A DNA stretch of 64,000 bases from the NCBI GenBank assembly GCA_019321725.1, contig CM033110.1, positions 24,235,210 to 24,299,209 on the forward strand, given 5' to 3'. Of the stretch, positions 49,748 to 60,505 are shown piece after piece. How positions within the stretch are numbered: position 1 is the first letter of the stretch; each line of letters begins with the position of its first letter. The stretch comes from Paulownia fortunei (Eukaryota; Streptophyta; Magnoliopsida; Lamiales; Paulowniaceae). Both the position numbers and the translations under genes were made by a program. Under the pieces are notes generated by a model. The model made no database searches. It worked only from the letters and a program-made list of their open reading frames with translations, and was not told where the DNA came from.

Positions 49748-51838
49748 ATGGGGAAGAAGAAAGGAGAAGAAAACCCTAAGCCCAGCGAGCAGAAGGAAGG
49801 GCACAATTTACTAGGCGCGCCGGCATTCGAGCAGCTGGAAAACGGCCGGTTCAAATGCGTGGAGACTGGCCACGAGCTGCCAGCCCACGCCACAGACTCC
49901 TATGCCGAGTCCAAGCACTGTCGGCTGGGCCTCATCGACTCCGCCCTGGCCCGCAATAGGCCTCCTCTCAACATGTTCCGACAGGACCCCGTTTCTCGGT
50001 AATTTATTTTCTTCTTTTTAGGCAATTCTGAATTCCTTAAAAAAAAGTTTTGAGTTTTTTTTTTTTTTTGTGGAAAGGGGCTTATGCATCTGTTTGGAAT
50101 AAGGATTTAGCCGAGGAAAGTGAAAAGGGAAGAAAAGCAGAAGCTTTCAAAATCAAATTGTATTAGTTTCTTTTTGATCTATGCAAGCGTCAATTGTAAA
50201 CTATTTGATTTTTTTTTCGTGTTTTCGTTTTAAACCTAATGAAGGAGAACATGTCTACCATTTCAGGTCCAAAATAATGATAGGGTTTGCGGAATTGTGG
50301 TTGAATTGAAAATTGGAAGATTTTAATTTTTGCTTGTGTTGTTGCAGTTCCAAGTTAATATGCAGATTAACGGGAGTTACGATTAATAAGTCGGAGGAGC
50401 ATATATGGAAGCATATAAATGGGAAGCGTTTTCTCAACTTGTTAGGTTTGTCTAGTGAAATTTCCTAGAAACCTTGTGAATTAGGACTATTTTCTTTAAA
50501 AGTAAAATAGGTGTAATAGTTGGATGTGTTTGAGTTCATGTGTATTCATGATGTAAACAGATAAAAAGGAGGCTGAAAAAGAAATGCCAAATGGGACAAT
50601 GGACAAGCAGGACGAGGAAAAAGTGAAGAAAAAAAAGAAGAAAAATGAAGATGGTAGTTTGAAGAAGAAGAAGAAGATTGAGAAAGAGGAGGAACATATT
50701 GATGAAATTATCAATGAAGTAAGGGATTCCACAGGCAAGAGTAGTGATTCAAAAAATGAAGCCGACTTCTGGATGCCTCCCATCGGGGAACGTTGGGACC
50801 ACGATGATGGGGGTGATCGATGGGGCTCTGGTTCGGAGTCAGGACCAGAGACTGATGATGCTGGTGAAGAAGGTATGTCTTCAAAGTAGGTTTATCTTTA
50901 TAATGTCAAAAGCATCTTGTGTGAGGGGTAAGGGTCATTGAAAATCCATCACATGAAAATACTTAAAAGAATGGCTAATGCTGAAGAAATTTGAAGCTTA
51001 GGCAATACAATATGCTTTAACAGATGCCATTACAGGAAACTCTTGGGAAATGTTTGGATGTGTTTTGTGTGTTTTGGGAGAATGATCAGATAATTAATTT
51101 ATTGGAAAATGTAATGTATTAGGAGGAAAATATATTGGAGAACGTGATATCTGTTTGGATGTGTTTTGGGAGAATGAATTGATAATGAGATTGTTTTGGA
51201 GAAACACAAACAAGTGATTCTTAAATGTTTAAGCATTGTACAGAATTTTCAAATTTTAGCCTATGCAGTTGATGCTGCTTAGGCAAATGCAAATTGCATT
51301 ATCGTTTCTCATTGTCAACTTCCATCAACAAAATAATTTCATGCAAAGGTGTACACCATGTCGGAAAGACGCAATAAATCCCTGCATCTTAAAACTTTCA
51401 TTTGTGTATCAATAAAAAAAATTAGTTCTTCATTAGTAGCTCTAAATTGTATCAGATAGTTGCAAGACTTCAGCCTACTGGAATTGATGAATTCATGAGA
51501 ATCTAATGCTTGTAATGCCATTTTTCTTGTACCAGGTTCGGGAGCTGAAGAGGCTAAGCATGAAGCTGGGGAGCTATCCAAACAGTATGTTCACTTTCTT
51601 AATTTCCCATTTTAACTGTAGACTTAGGTGATGACTGGAACAGAAAAGTGGCAGGGCACCTAGATAACTGTCCTTGATTTTCATTTTCTCGACGTCTGCG
51701 CAATTTGAGCATGAAACGACTTCTATGGCATACATTTTATTGTTTGTTTCAACATGCAGGACAAAGCGAATGTCTCTAGAAATTGGACCTAGTAGCTTTG
51801 CCTCAAGGAAGAAGAAAAAGAAGACCAATGTTGCATGA
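49748..51838 (+). CDS. SURF2: Surfeit locus protein 2 (SURF2) homologue
   Basis: Five exons: 49748-49998, 50348-50445, 50561-50872, 51536-51584 and 51760-51838, all in phase, giving 262 aa. The conserved N-terminal domain reads GRFKCVETGHELPAHA and later SKLICRLTGVTINKSEEHIWKHINGKRF, split over exons 1 and 2, as in SURF2 of animals and plants. The middle is a lysine-rich tract (VKKKKKKNEDG, LKKKKKIEKEEE). Then comes the conserved WMPPIGERWD box, an acidic stretch and a basic end (KKKKKTN) that may be a nuclear signal. Human SURF2 has been linked to nucleolar and ribosome-assembly proteins; the plant role is not well defined. The start MGKKKG at 49748 is chosen because upstream in-frame sequence lacks the domain and has no better ATG. 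Confidence 0.92.
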
Positions 51839-52645
51839 TAACATTTAGCAATTGAGCTCCAAAACCAAGTGCAGATGTGTTCACCCCTGTTTTTGTTGCA
51901 AAATATACATCTCAACGTTTCCACTGCAGGATAAGGGGACTTAAATCATCAGAAGAAAGAGTAAAAAAGGATCTTCATCATTGTACTTGCCATTTCTGTT
52001 TTTCTTTTTCTTTTTCTTTTTTAAGTAACAATGAATTTTGTTTGCTAGATATATTTTAATGTGAAGAATTGTATGAGTTTATTTTTCTGAAGTAATTTCA
52101 GTTATTAATGAGTAATATCTGTGGATAGATGCTCTTAGCAAGCTTTCAATTTTTGTTAGTGAGAGCCTGTTGGTTGTCTGCTTCAAGGGATAGCAAAATG
52201 TTCAGCTGGGTGGGGTGGGGGTGGGGGGGTGTTAACTCCTTGCCATCCATGTTGGTAGTATCCAATTGGGTGTGTAGTATCCAATTGTTTTGTGCGTTGA
52301 CAATGACATAATGTGAAATGCTTACATTATCATGTATAATGTAGCAGTTCACAGTCATACTTGGATAAAACCCAAATACCCAAATTGGTTGCATGACAAA
52401 AGCAGGGGACTGGATTCAGTGTGGTACCTCACAAATTGATTTATTTGCCATGATCAAATTTTGTTGTGGGATGAACAAAACAGTAAAATGTATATATGAT
52501 AATTAACTCTACCAAAATTCCAATAATGTGATGTTTTTCTTTAATATTCCTTTTCACTCTGGATGAAGTATGCTGCTATAAATAAGGTGAACAAGAGGAC
52601 GATTTTGGGCAATCGAAGTCATACTGCATCTGTATCTCTCTTGGT
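51839..52645. other. Convergent spacer, SURF2 and UKL
   Basis: About 800 bp between facing stop codons. It holds both 3' UTRs and a G-quadruplex motif (listed). A short imperfect repeat of GTATCCAATTG flanks 52259-52285. No gene recognised. Confidence 0.55.
52208..52229 (+). other. Potential G-quadruplex motif
   Basis: Runs of 3, 4, 5 and 7 guanines are each separated by a single T, the most favourable short-loop arrangement for a parallel quadruplex. It lies about 370 bp past the SURF2 stop and 420 bp past the UKL stop, between the convergent genes. Confidence 0.85.
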
Positions 52646-55600
52646 TTAGGAATGCTGAGTACTGCCAGTCCCAAAGTAGCGATCACCAAACTCGCCCATC
52701 CCTGGAATCACGTGCATATCTTTGTTGAGTGTCGTATCTATCTCTGATGTTACAATTTTGAGTCTTGGAAATTTCTTACAGACGGTATGTATTCCTTCGG
52801 GAGCCTGCATAGTTTAATCATGGGTGAATATTGTAGAAATTGATGCCTGTAGCTCTTTCAGAGTCTAAACAATGTCAAAATGCATATAGTTAACCCACTG
52901 CAATGAGGTTCAGGAAAATTATGTTGGATTCTGCAACACCCTTGTTGAGCAGCACAGAAATTGCTTTGATGGCAGAATTCCCTGATCATTGTTCAAGGGC
53001 TTTAGACAAGGATTATGGAATGTCTATTTCAGGTCTGGTTCATTGAATACCTGAGGCAAGAACAGGGTCGAGCAATAACACATGGCGACTTGCAATATCT
53101 GATGGTAGCTTTTCGTAGATCAACTGCAGCAATTTTTTGCAGCAATGAGAAATGTAAAAGAGGTGAGAATTGTGAGACAAGTAAAACTTATAGTTGGCTC
53201 CACAAACCTGCCGACCATTTTTACCCTCTCCGTGGATTAGGATTTTGCCAATTTTGATACCTTTACAACACGCTCTCAGCGCATTCTCCATACTTTCCCC
53301 ACTGGAGCCAGAAAACTCAGGGATATAAGCGAGTACAGAGATAATGGAGACAATACAATTTAACCCGCAAAATCTCAAAATTTTTCCAATGATCACAATT
53401 ACAGTGATTTGTTTCTCCAAGTTCTGAATGACTCAGATAACTGACAGCTTTCCGAGTAATTGGATAACTAAGAGATCTATCCACCCATTCATGCATTGAT
53501 ATAACTATGTGGATACTTAGTTGCCAAATGGAAATGAAATAACGTGTTAGATGCTTCACTAATCTATAAAGCTTGACCATGAAAAAGTGTAGACTATTGA
53601 ACCGCCCCTCTGCCCATAAACAATATACAATAAAGTGAAGTGCTGAATATCTTAGGTATCAAGTTTGTCCACATCTTCGTCCCCAGTGGAGATAATTACC
53701 TTCTAATGATTGAGACACCACACAATCTTTTGCAGAAAACAACTCCACAATATACGGATCCTGCAGGCAGATGAAGGGGCAGGTGAAGTTATTCTAGCAA
53801 CATTGAGTCTTAATTTTAATGATTAACAAAATATTATCAGAGTTTTTGTGGAAGAAAGCAGTGTTAGCTAAATTCATAATTCCTGAAGACTACAAGTGAG
53901 AGATTCTTCAGAGTAAGTCTAAGGGTGGGACCCTTAGAGGTGGTGAAAATCAGTTGAAATAAGATGCAGGTGCTGCAGAAACTGGTTTGGACATAATGTA
54001 CAGTGCTTAGGCGCTGCCACGCTGAAAAAAGGGGCAAAATGGTTCTGCCTTTCTGCTAAGAAGGTTTAAATTGCAGAAAGCCGGAAGTCTGTGAAGTAAT
54101 AGCAGTGCAAAACTCCCCTGAACGCTCTATTGCCACATGTACCTCCTTTTTAGAGGTGTGGGTGGAGGCTCATAGTGAACAAACTTTAGATGAACTGTGT
54201 GACTGAGCCTGATAGGTGTGAGGCATAACACCTCCGTTACCATGTGTAGAAACCACATCGTCAGGTCAAATGTCAAATACTTCGTGACTAATATTCATGA
54301 ATCAAGTTTTGGTGTAAAATTTGGAAATAAGCAACCATTGCTTGCTATCATTGCTTGGGAAATCATAGCAAATAAAGCTCTAAAGTTAATTACCTGTAGG
54401 AGTAATGATCTGTTTTTCAGTAAATGGAAGGTGGCCAAGACCATGTTCCACAACCTAGACCATGAATTAAAAACCATGCTGTGATAAATGCACAGATAAG
54501 AATACCTTAACACAATTTTTTGTAAACTGATATACCAAGCGAATGAGCCGATCTGCATAAAAAACAAAATCATGCTTGGTTGTTTTTGCGTCCCTTACAA
54601 GCGTGTGCATTCCCCGTATCTAAACAAAATATTTTATTTAATCAAATTTACTCTTTTCTATTTCAAAAACCCAATCCAATTACAGGATCCAAAACAAAAG
54701 TGAAATAACCTGGAATGTTGAATGTAAAACAAAAACATTCGGATATATTTTGCAGAGATCGTGTTGGCCAAGCTTCGTACGAATATGCTGTACTATCAAG
54801 TCAATTGCAACGTCATTATCTGCTCCTCGAGGAATTATAACATCAGCATGTTTCTTTGATGGAAGTATAAATTCCTCAAAACTTGGCTTTACGAACTTAG
54901 CATACTGCAAATACACTGTACTTGTTAGCTCTAATAGAAACACTGCCATCACAGGACTGAATATAGTGGCAGATGGAAACAACTAGAGTGTAGGCATTCT
55001 TTTCATGCAGTAAATATTTGAAAGTGGGAGATGGCTAGAGGAATAAGAGATTCTGTTCCAGACAACTTGTCCATCTACCGACAAAGCACATGCAACAGAA
55101 AAATGAATTACCTATTAATCCACCAATTTTATCAATAGAACCAAGTTAGTATGGCACTCAGAACCCTGTTAAATTCAGTACCTCCTTACAGTATTGTGCA
55201 GTTTGGCATACAAAAAAACTTGCATTATCCGAGACAATGTGTAACTATGCAGAGTAAGATAATATGCAAATAATCACCCAAAGAGAGATAGAGGGGCGAA
55301 AGTGACTCAATAAAAGCAGTATAATACTAACCTGGTCAAGGACATTCTCAACATTTCTGCCTCTCTCGATAGTATCACGCTGTATCCTCCTTGCAAGACG
55401 CAGATCAGAGTCTGCACCAGTAAAATATTAGTGACGGTTATAAAGCAGTGGAAACTGCTGACCATTTGATAACGTTTCCTAAATCAACATTCAAAAACAA
55501 AGCTCAGTATTTGAATTTAGTTCTGTTCACAGCCTGTTGGAGTCAGATTTGTTGGAAAAATAAACTCCAAATTTTAACATTTACCAGGTTATCATTGATT

Positions 55601-57940
55601 CTTCATCAAATCACAGGCGCATTTATATTCTGTAATGCTGGAGGAACAAAAATAGAAGTTAAACCGGGTGCAATGGTTGGAAACAGGATGACTATTCATC
55701 TTGGAAAAGGAACGGATTATGATTTTTAGTTCTTATCTTTTATAGAAGAGAATGATAAAACACACATCCTTCGATAGGGAACTAACTGGTTGACAATAGC
55801 TATATGCCAAACCCTGTACCTATGATTTTTAGTGGATGATAGCGAAACAAAGCTAAAAGCAAGGAACCTGTATCAACGAAGATCTTCATGTTCATAAGAT
55901 CACGTACACGAGAATCATGAAGAACAAGGATTCCTTCCAAAATTATGACATCAGAGGGATTCACCTACAGAATTCCAACAAATCTGATTATGAGAAATGA
56001 AGATATTGTGCTTGAGCTTATTATAACATTGGTAAGGTGATGCTCAGTCCAAAGTCAGCATTACATAGACTTGGATACGGGCACCGCTACATGTTGTCTA
56101 AGTGTCTACTACCTAAAAAATCTACAGTTTTATGCTTACAGTGGGACCGACATGTAATAACCTTGTCCAACTGGGCAATGTTAGACACAAGTACTTGACC
56201 CTCAAGAGAAGATGTCATGTAACAATTTGAAACTAAGGCCACATGATCTGTTTCACAAAATATAAGTAGCAATCTGCTTCTGCTTTGTTGATGGATGTTA
56301 TACTACACAAGAGGATATGTATAGAAAGTACCAAGAGGATAGGACTATGCAACTATATGGCTCTGAAAGAAACATGATACTTAGTAAAGGTGTGCTTTTC
56401 CAGTGATTTCATGTTACGTGAAGATTCACTTGGAAAATTTGACTTTCAATGAAGATTATAACAAGAAAAGCTTGAGTAAAGTACCACGCGGGCTGGTTCA
56501 ATGCTTTTGTGGGTCTTGAAATCGTAATTCGGTATGCTAACCATTCTTGCATGTCTTAGTGTTTCCATGCATGAATGCAGAAGCTCTGTATCAAAGGCAT
56601 CTGAAGAGCATGTATATGCTCCGTGGAGCTATGATTAGTATGCCAGTGAAATGGAGAGATCATATAATAGAATTATATGTCTGCATTGAGAATTCCTGAA
56701 TATGCTTACCAGGATGGTCAAAGTTGTACTCATTGACTTTTTGCAACTGCTCATTACTCAGGGATCGATAAAATGCATCCTAAAAATCACATACCATGTG
56801 ACCGTCATATTTTCTTCAATGTATAACACAAGCTTCAGTCAAGAACAAAATGAGAATACAATGGTACTATCTTGAGTGTAAATGGAGCAGATGAAGTTGA
56901 TAAATAATAGGGTTAGGAATGATGAATGATCAATAAAAATCAGATCACTAGGAATTGTCGTGAAAGTTTCATTCTTTTGCCCTTCTGTGATTCTTCTATT
57001 TCTGCAGATCAGTAGGTCCCTAATGTAATCAAAACAATGATAAAGAACGTCAAATTTCTAAACCATGAAATGTGCAGTAAGGAACTGCCAGAGTTGACGA
57101 CATAGTACTGCACTAAATCAGCAGAACAATATTGTTATAGACAACGTACTTCATTAATTCAGAAGGTGAACAAGTTATATCATATATGCAAATCATCAAA
57201 CTACATTAATGAGAATTCAAGTTTAAAATAAAATTTAAGGAAGTGTAAAGAACCCAAATTAGCTCTGGGAAAAACAATGAGATACTAAACTTCTATTTAC
57301 CCACAATTAGATCCATTCAGTTGGAAATTTATACGCTTACATGACAGCCCTATGTGGCATTAATATTAACCAGTTTCACACTGAAAATACCAACACAAGC
57401 ATTTGGGGGACAAAAAGAGAAGTTTTTAGTAACAACACTGATTCTTTATTTTTCTCCCCCAAGATATGTGCAACTAGAGGGCTGACAGATATTCCAACTA
57501 GCTCATGCAAATAAATCTTAAAATATATGCAAGATATCATGATAATACATCGAGTTTGTTTGTGGAAAATAATCTTGACAATGATACATGAAGAAGCAAT
57601 TAAAAAAAATTACTTGATTGACAAGAACAACCCGTTGATCATGGAGCTGCGAGATAATCATATTGCAAACAGTTGTTTTGCCTGATGCAGTCCCACCGGC
57701 AACACCTTCAATTTAACCAAAACTCCAATAATATTGCTAATATTATTTTACGTACATTGAAATTTATGATTGACGAAACATTAATCAACTCTAAATAACA
57801 AATCAGAACATTGGACTTGAGCAGAATTTACCAATTATAAACGGAAGCTTGAGTGGAGTTCGCTCTGAGCCACCATTCGATCGAGATAAAAAGTGATTTT
57901 CGTCGCTGTTTCTCAGCGCAGCAACCATTTCAGAATCCAT
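52646..57940 (-). CDS. UKL: Uridine kinase-like protein with C-terminal UPRT-like domain (UKL)
   Basis: Fourteen exons: 57940-57832, 57705-57614, 56779-56710, 56600-56485, 55964-55868, 55411-55332, 54904-54710, 54619-54536, 54454-54394, 53760-53700, 53301-53208, 53123-53051, 52981-52899 and 52804-52646. All are phase-consistent and give 457 aa. The N-terminal half is a uridine/cytidine kinase fold: P-loop [12 protein letters not shown] (residues 37-48), NQDAFYRSL, and [13 protein letters not shown]. The C-terminal half is uracil phosphoribosyltransferase-like: TPTGSVY, the PRPP-loop [13 protein letters not shown] (about residues 369-381), and the end [13 protein letters not shown]. In pyrimidine salvage these proteins phosphorylate uridine; in Arabidopsis UKL1/UKL2 the UPRT half seems not to supply UPRT activity in vivo, so the second role is uncertain. 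Which UKL paralogue this is cannot be decided. No transit peptide is evident. Exon 13 uses the donor GTGGGT. Confidence 0.93.
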
Positions 57941-58258
57941 AATCGGAACTCTCAATTTGAAAATCTCGGAGAAAAATCTCGCAAACTATCCGGAAATGGC
58001 GATGGCGCGAAATTCAAATCATTCGCATATTTTTTGAACAGAAGTCATTGCATTCTTCGTTCTCAATGCTGAAAAGTGCGAATCGAGGCCGATCAAATCA
58101 AAATTTACGTGAATTCGTCAAAGAATTTGTCGTAAAAAAGAACGAGTAAATTATTTTTAATATTATATACTGTGGTAAATAATCGTTTTCTGCTGCGGTT
58201 AAAAGAAGGATTAGCGGGAAAATCGCATTTATAAACACGTGCCTCAGCCATCGACTGA

Positions 58259-58315
58259 TGGGCTGCAGTAATGGGCTTAAAAATAGGCCTGGTGTAACTA
58301 ATCGGCCCAAGCCCA
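58259..58315. promoter_or_regulatory. Cluster of four Site II (TGGGCY) motifs upstream of UKL
   Basis: TGGGCT at 58259 and 58272, GGCCCA at 58304 and AGCCCA at 58310 lie within 57 bp, about 320-375 bp upstream of the UKL ATG. Dense Site II clusters are typical of plant housekeeping promoters. Confidence 0.5.
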
Positions 58316-58516
58316 GAAAAACTCCTTCAAAACTCCGTTTTCTTTCCTCTTTTTTTTTTCTTCCCCCCAATTCATTCATTCTGTGAAAGTTTCACAGAAT
58401 GCACAAAGCTCTGAAAGCACAAACATGACTGTGATTGGAAAAGTAATATCTCAATAAGATTATTTTCTATAGATATTTCTAACCTCTATTCTTCAGAAGA
58501 ACCTTAACAATATTTC

Positions 58517-58905
58517 GACCGTGTTTGGCTAAATTTATTTAAAAAAATTTATATGTTTTTATATCTTATAAAATATTTTTGAAACTTATAAAATGTTAAA
58601 TCTTATTTTAAAAATAAATTGTTAAAGTGTTTGGATAAAATAATATTATAGAGCTTTTAAAATGTTAGTAATGTCAGTTTTATAATTAAAAGTGTCAAAA
58701 TTAAAAGAGTTTGTTAAAATAAAATTTTATTTTAAAAATAAGTTAAGGTGAAAGTATTTTTTTTAAGAATTTATAAGCTATTAAATAATTTTTTTAGATC
58801 TTATAATTTTTTAAAAAAAAATTACAAAATACTTTTTGAAAGCTATGACCTCTTAAATAATTTATAAAATATTTTTAAAAACTTATAAACTCATCCACAC
58901 ACCCT
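58517..58905. repeat. Foldback-like AT-rich element
   Basis: The left edge (GTGTTTGGCTAAATTTATTT, then ATCTTATAAAATATTTTTG) and the right edge (AAATATTTTTAAAAACTTAT up to CCACACACC) read as imperfect inverted repeats, and the inside is dominated by TTATAAAAT and AATAAGTT words. A related stretch lies at 7370-7680. It is likely a MITE-like remnant; no target duplication was established. Confidence 0.4.
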
Positions 58906-59139
58906 CTTACTTGGCCAATTCTTTTTTAGTAAGATTGAGAAGGTAATATAGATTTTCCTCAATGAATTTTTTTATGAAACACTCATCGAATTAATGATAT
59001 TAAAAAAATAAATAGTGGAAAAATGTGTTTGTAAAGATCCAAATGTCTGGTGTTTGGTAAGCAAATTGTTCCATTTTGTTCAAAGTTACACATTAATCCA
59101 TAATCCATCACACTTCCTGTCGAATCACATTTTTTATGA

Positions 59140-59305
59140 ATCAAGATGAGGATAACATTATCTAGCTAACCAACTTTATTAGGATGTCTATTATCGAACA
59201 TGTTTCCTTCATTCATATCTAAATCAAGATGAGGATAACATTATCTAGCTAACCAACTTTATTAGGATGTCTATTATCGAACATGTTTCCTTCATTCATA
59301 TCTAA
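59140..59305. repeat. Perfect two-copy 83-bp tandem duplication
   Basis: Copies at 59140-59222 and 59223-59305 appear identical base for base, beginning ATCAAGATGAGGATAACATT and ending CATTCATATCTAA. Confidence 0.93.
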
Positions 59306-60505
59306 GGACGGCTTTTAATCGTGCAGGTCAGATCCAACAGGGAAAATCAAGGAAAATCACATGGGAAGACTATAAGAAGAAGACACACGTTTCAAGTTGT
59401 CAAAGTGTTTGAGGGTGGCCAGCCAACATGATTTAGACAAAAGGAGCTACATCATTCTAAAATAAATTCCATCCAACATTCGATTAACTTCGGAAATGCT
59501 TCTTTTCTCAACAGACTAATGATGTGTATGGGGAAAGACCTAAACAACCCACAAAATATAGAAAATTTATAAAATAGGCCAATTTTTGCTTACAAAACCG
59601 CAGTTTGAAACCGACCCGAATGGAATCCGACAATTGACCCAAGCTAACCACCACCACATATATATAAAGCACTGTACTTAGACCAAATGACTTCAGTTAT
59701 CACCACCAAATATACTATAAATAAATCTTATCACCATTCGAGGTAAGAAAAATAAGGTCATTAAATGCATGAATATCTAAAATACTTTAATATCTAATCA
59801 AATCTAAATTAATCGTGAGAGGGTTTTAGGTGAGCACTACCTCAACAAGCCTGACGAATTCTTTCTTTCTCAAGGGTAAAATTATAGAGTTCGAGTTCGA
59901 GTTCTTTTCATCATAGAGAATTCAAAGTTCAGGTCTCAGAGATCGAGTTCACCATGATGCTTCTCTGATGGAGGTCAGATCAACTATGATATTACTTGTG
60001 CACAACCCGAATGAAGTGAAAAGGCATCCTGATTCATATGTTGACTGGCTTCCAAAGTGAAGATGCCATGCCTGTTGTATATTGAGTCAAACAAATTAAA
60101 CAAAAAATAAAATAAAAATCAGTCTGGATAGACCTTCCAAAATTTGTAGGTCAAACCCTTGAGAAGCTGTATATGGTCCGGGGTACCATTAAATCCTATC
60201 TCGGTTCTCGTAACATTGAAAAGTTTCCAACTCAAAAAAAACAGGATGATCTAAATTGCATCTGCATATTCTAAAACAAGAGCTCATGTCTTTGGGCTGG
60301 AAGTATGAATGGGACCATCCTGCAGATGATAGCAGGATCAAATGTATCATTTAGACCTTTGACAAACATGCACTTCTGCAAGCACATACAGATGGAGAAC
60401 CGATCCCGAAAATCTAATGATGTCATCATGAACCCAACAAGACAAAAGTCATTAACTTTCCACCAAGACTGAAGCAGGAACTATGTACCACTGAAGTGGG
60501 CAGAT

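Larger units (their letters stand above)
57941..60505. other. Intergenic region between UKL and PMT genes
   Basis: The first 450 bp are the UKL leader and promoter. About 58517-58905 is a foldback-like AT-rich repeat and 59140-59305 an 83-bp tandem duplication (both listed). The rest, including the PMT 3' UTR near 60100-60505, shows no gene. Confidence 0.5.

Noticed and set aside
54218..54484. Plus-strand open frame of 88 codons inside the UKL gene
   Set aside because: It lies over UKL exon 9 and its introns on the other strand and shows no domain.
58098..58379. Minus-strand 93-codon open frame upstream of UKL
   Set aside because: It spans the UKL promoter and Site II cluster, has no recognised domain and no splice link to the UKL ATG.
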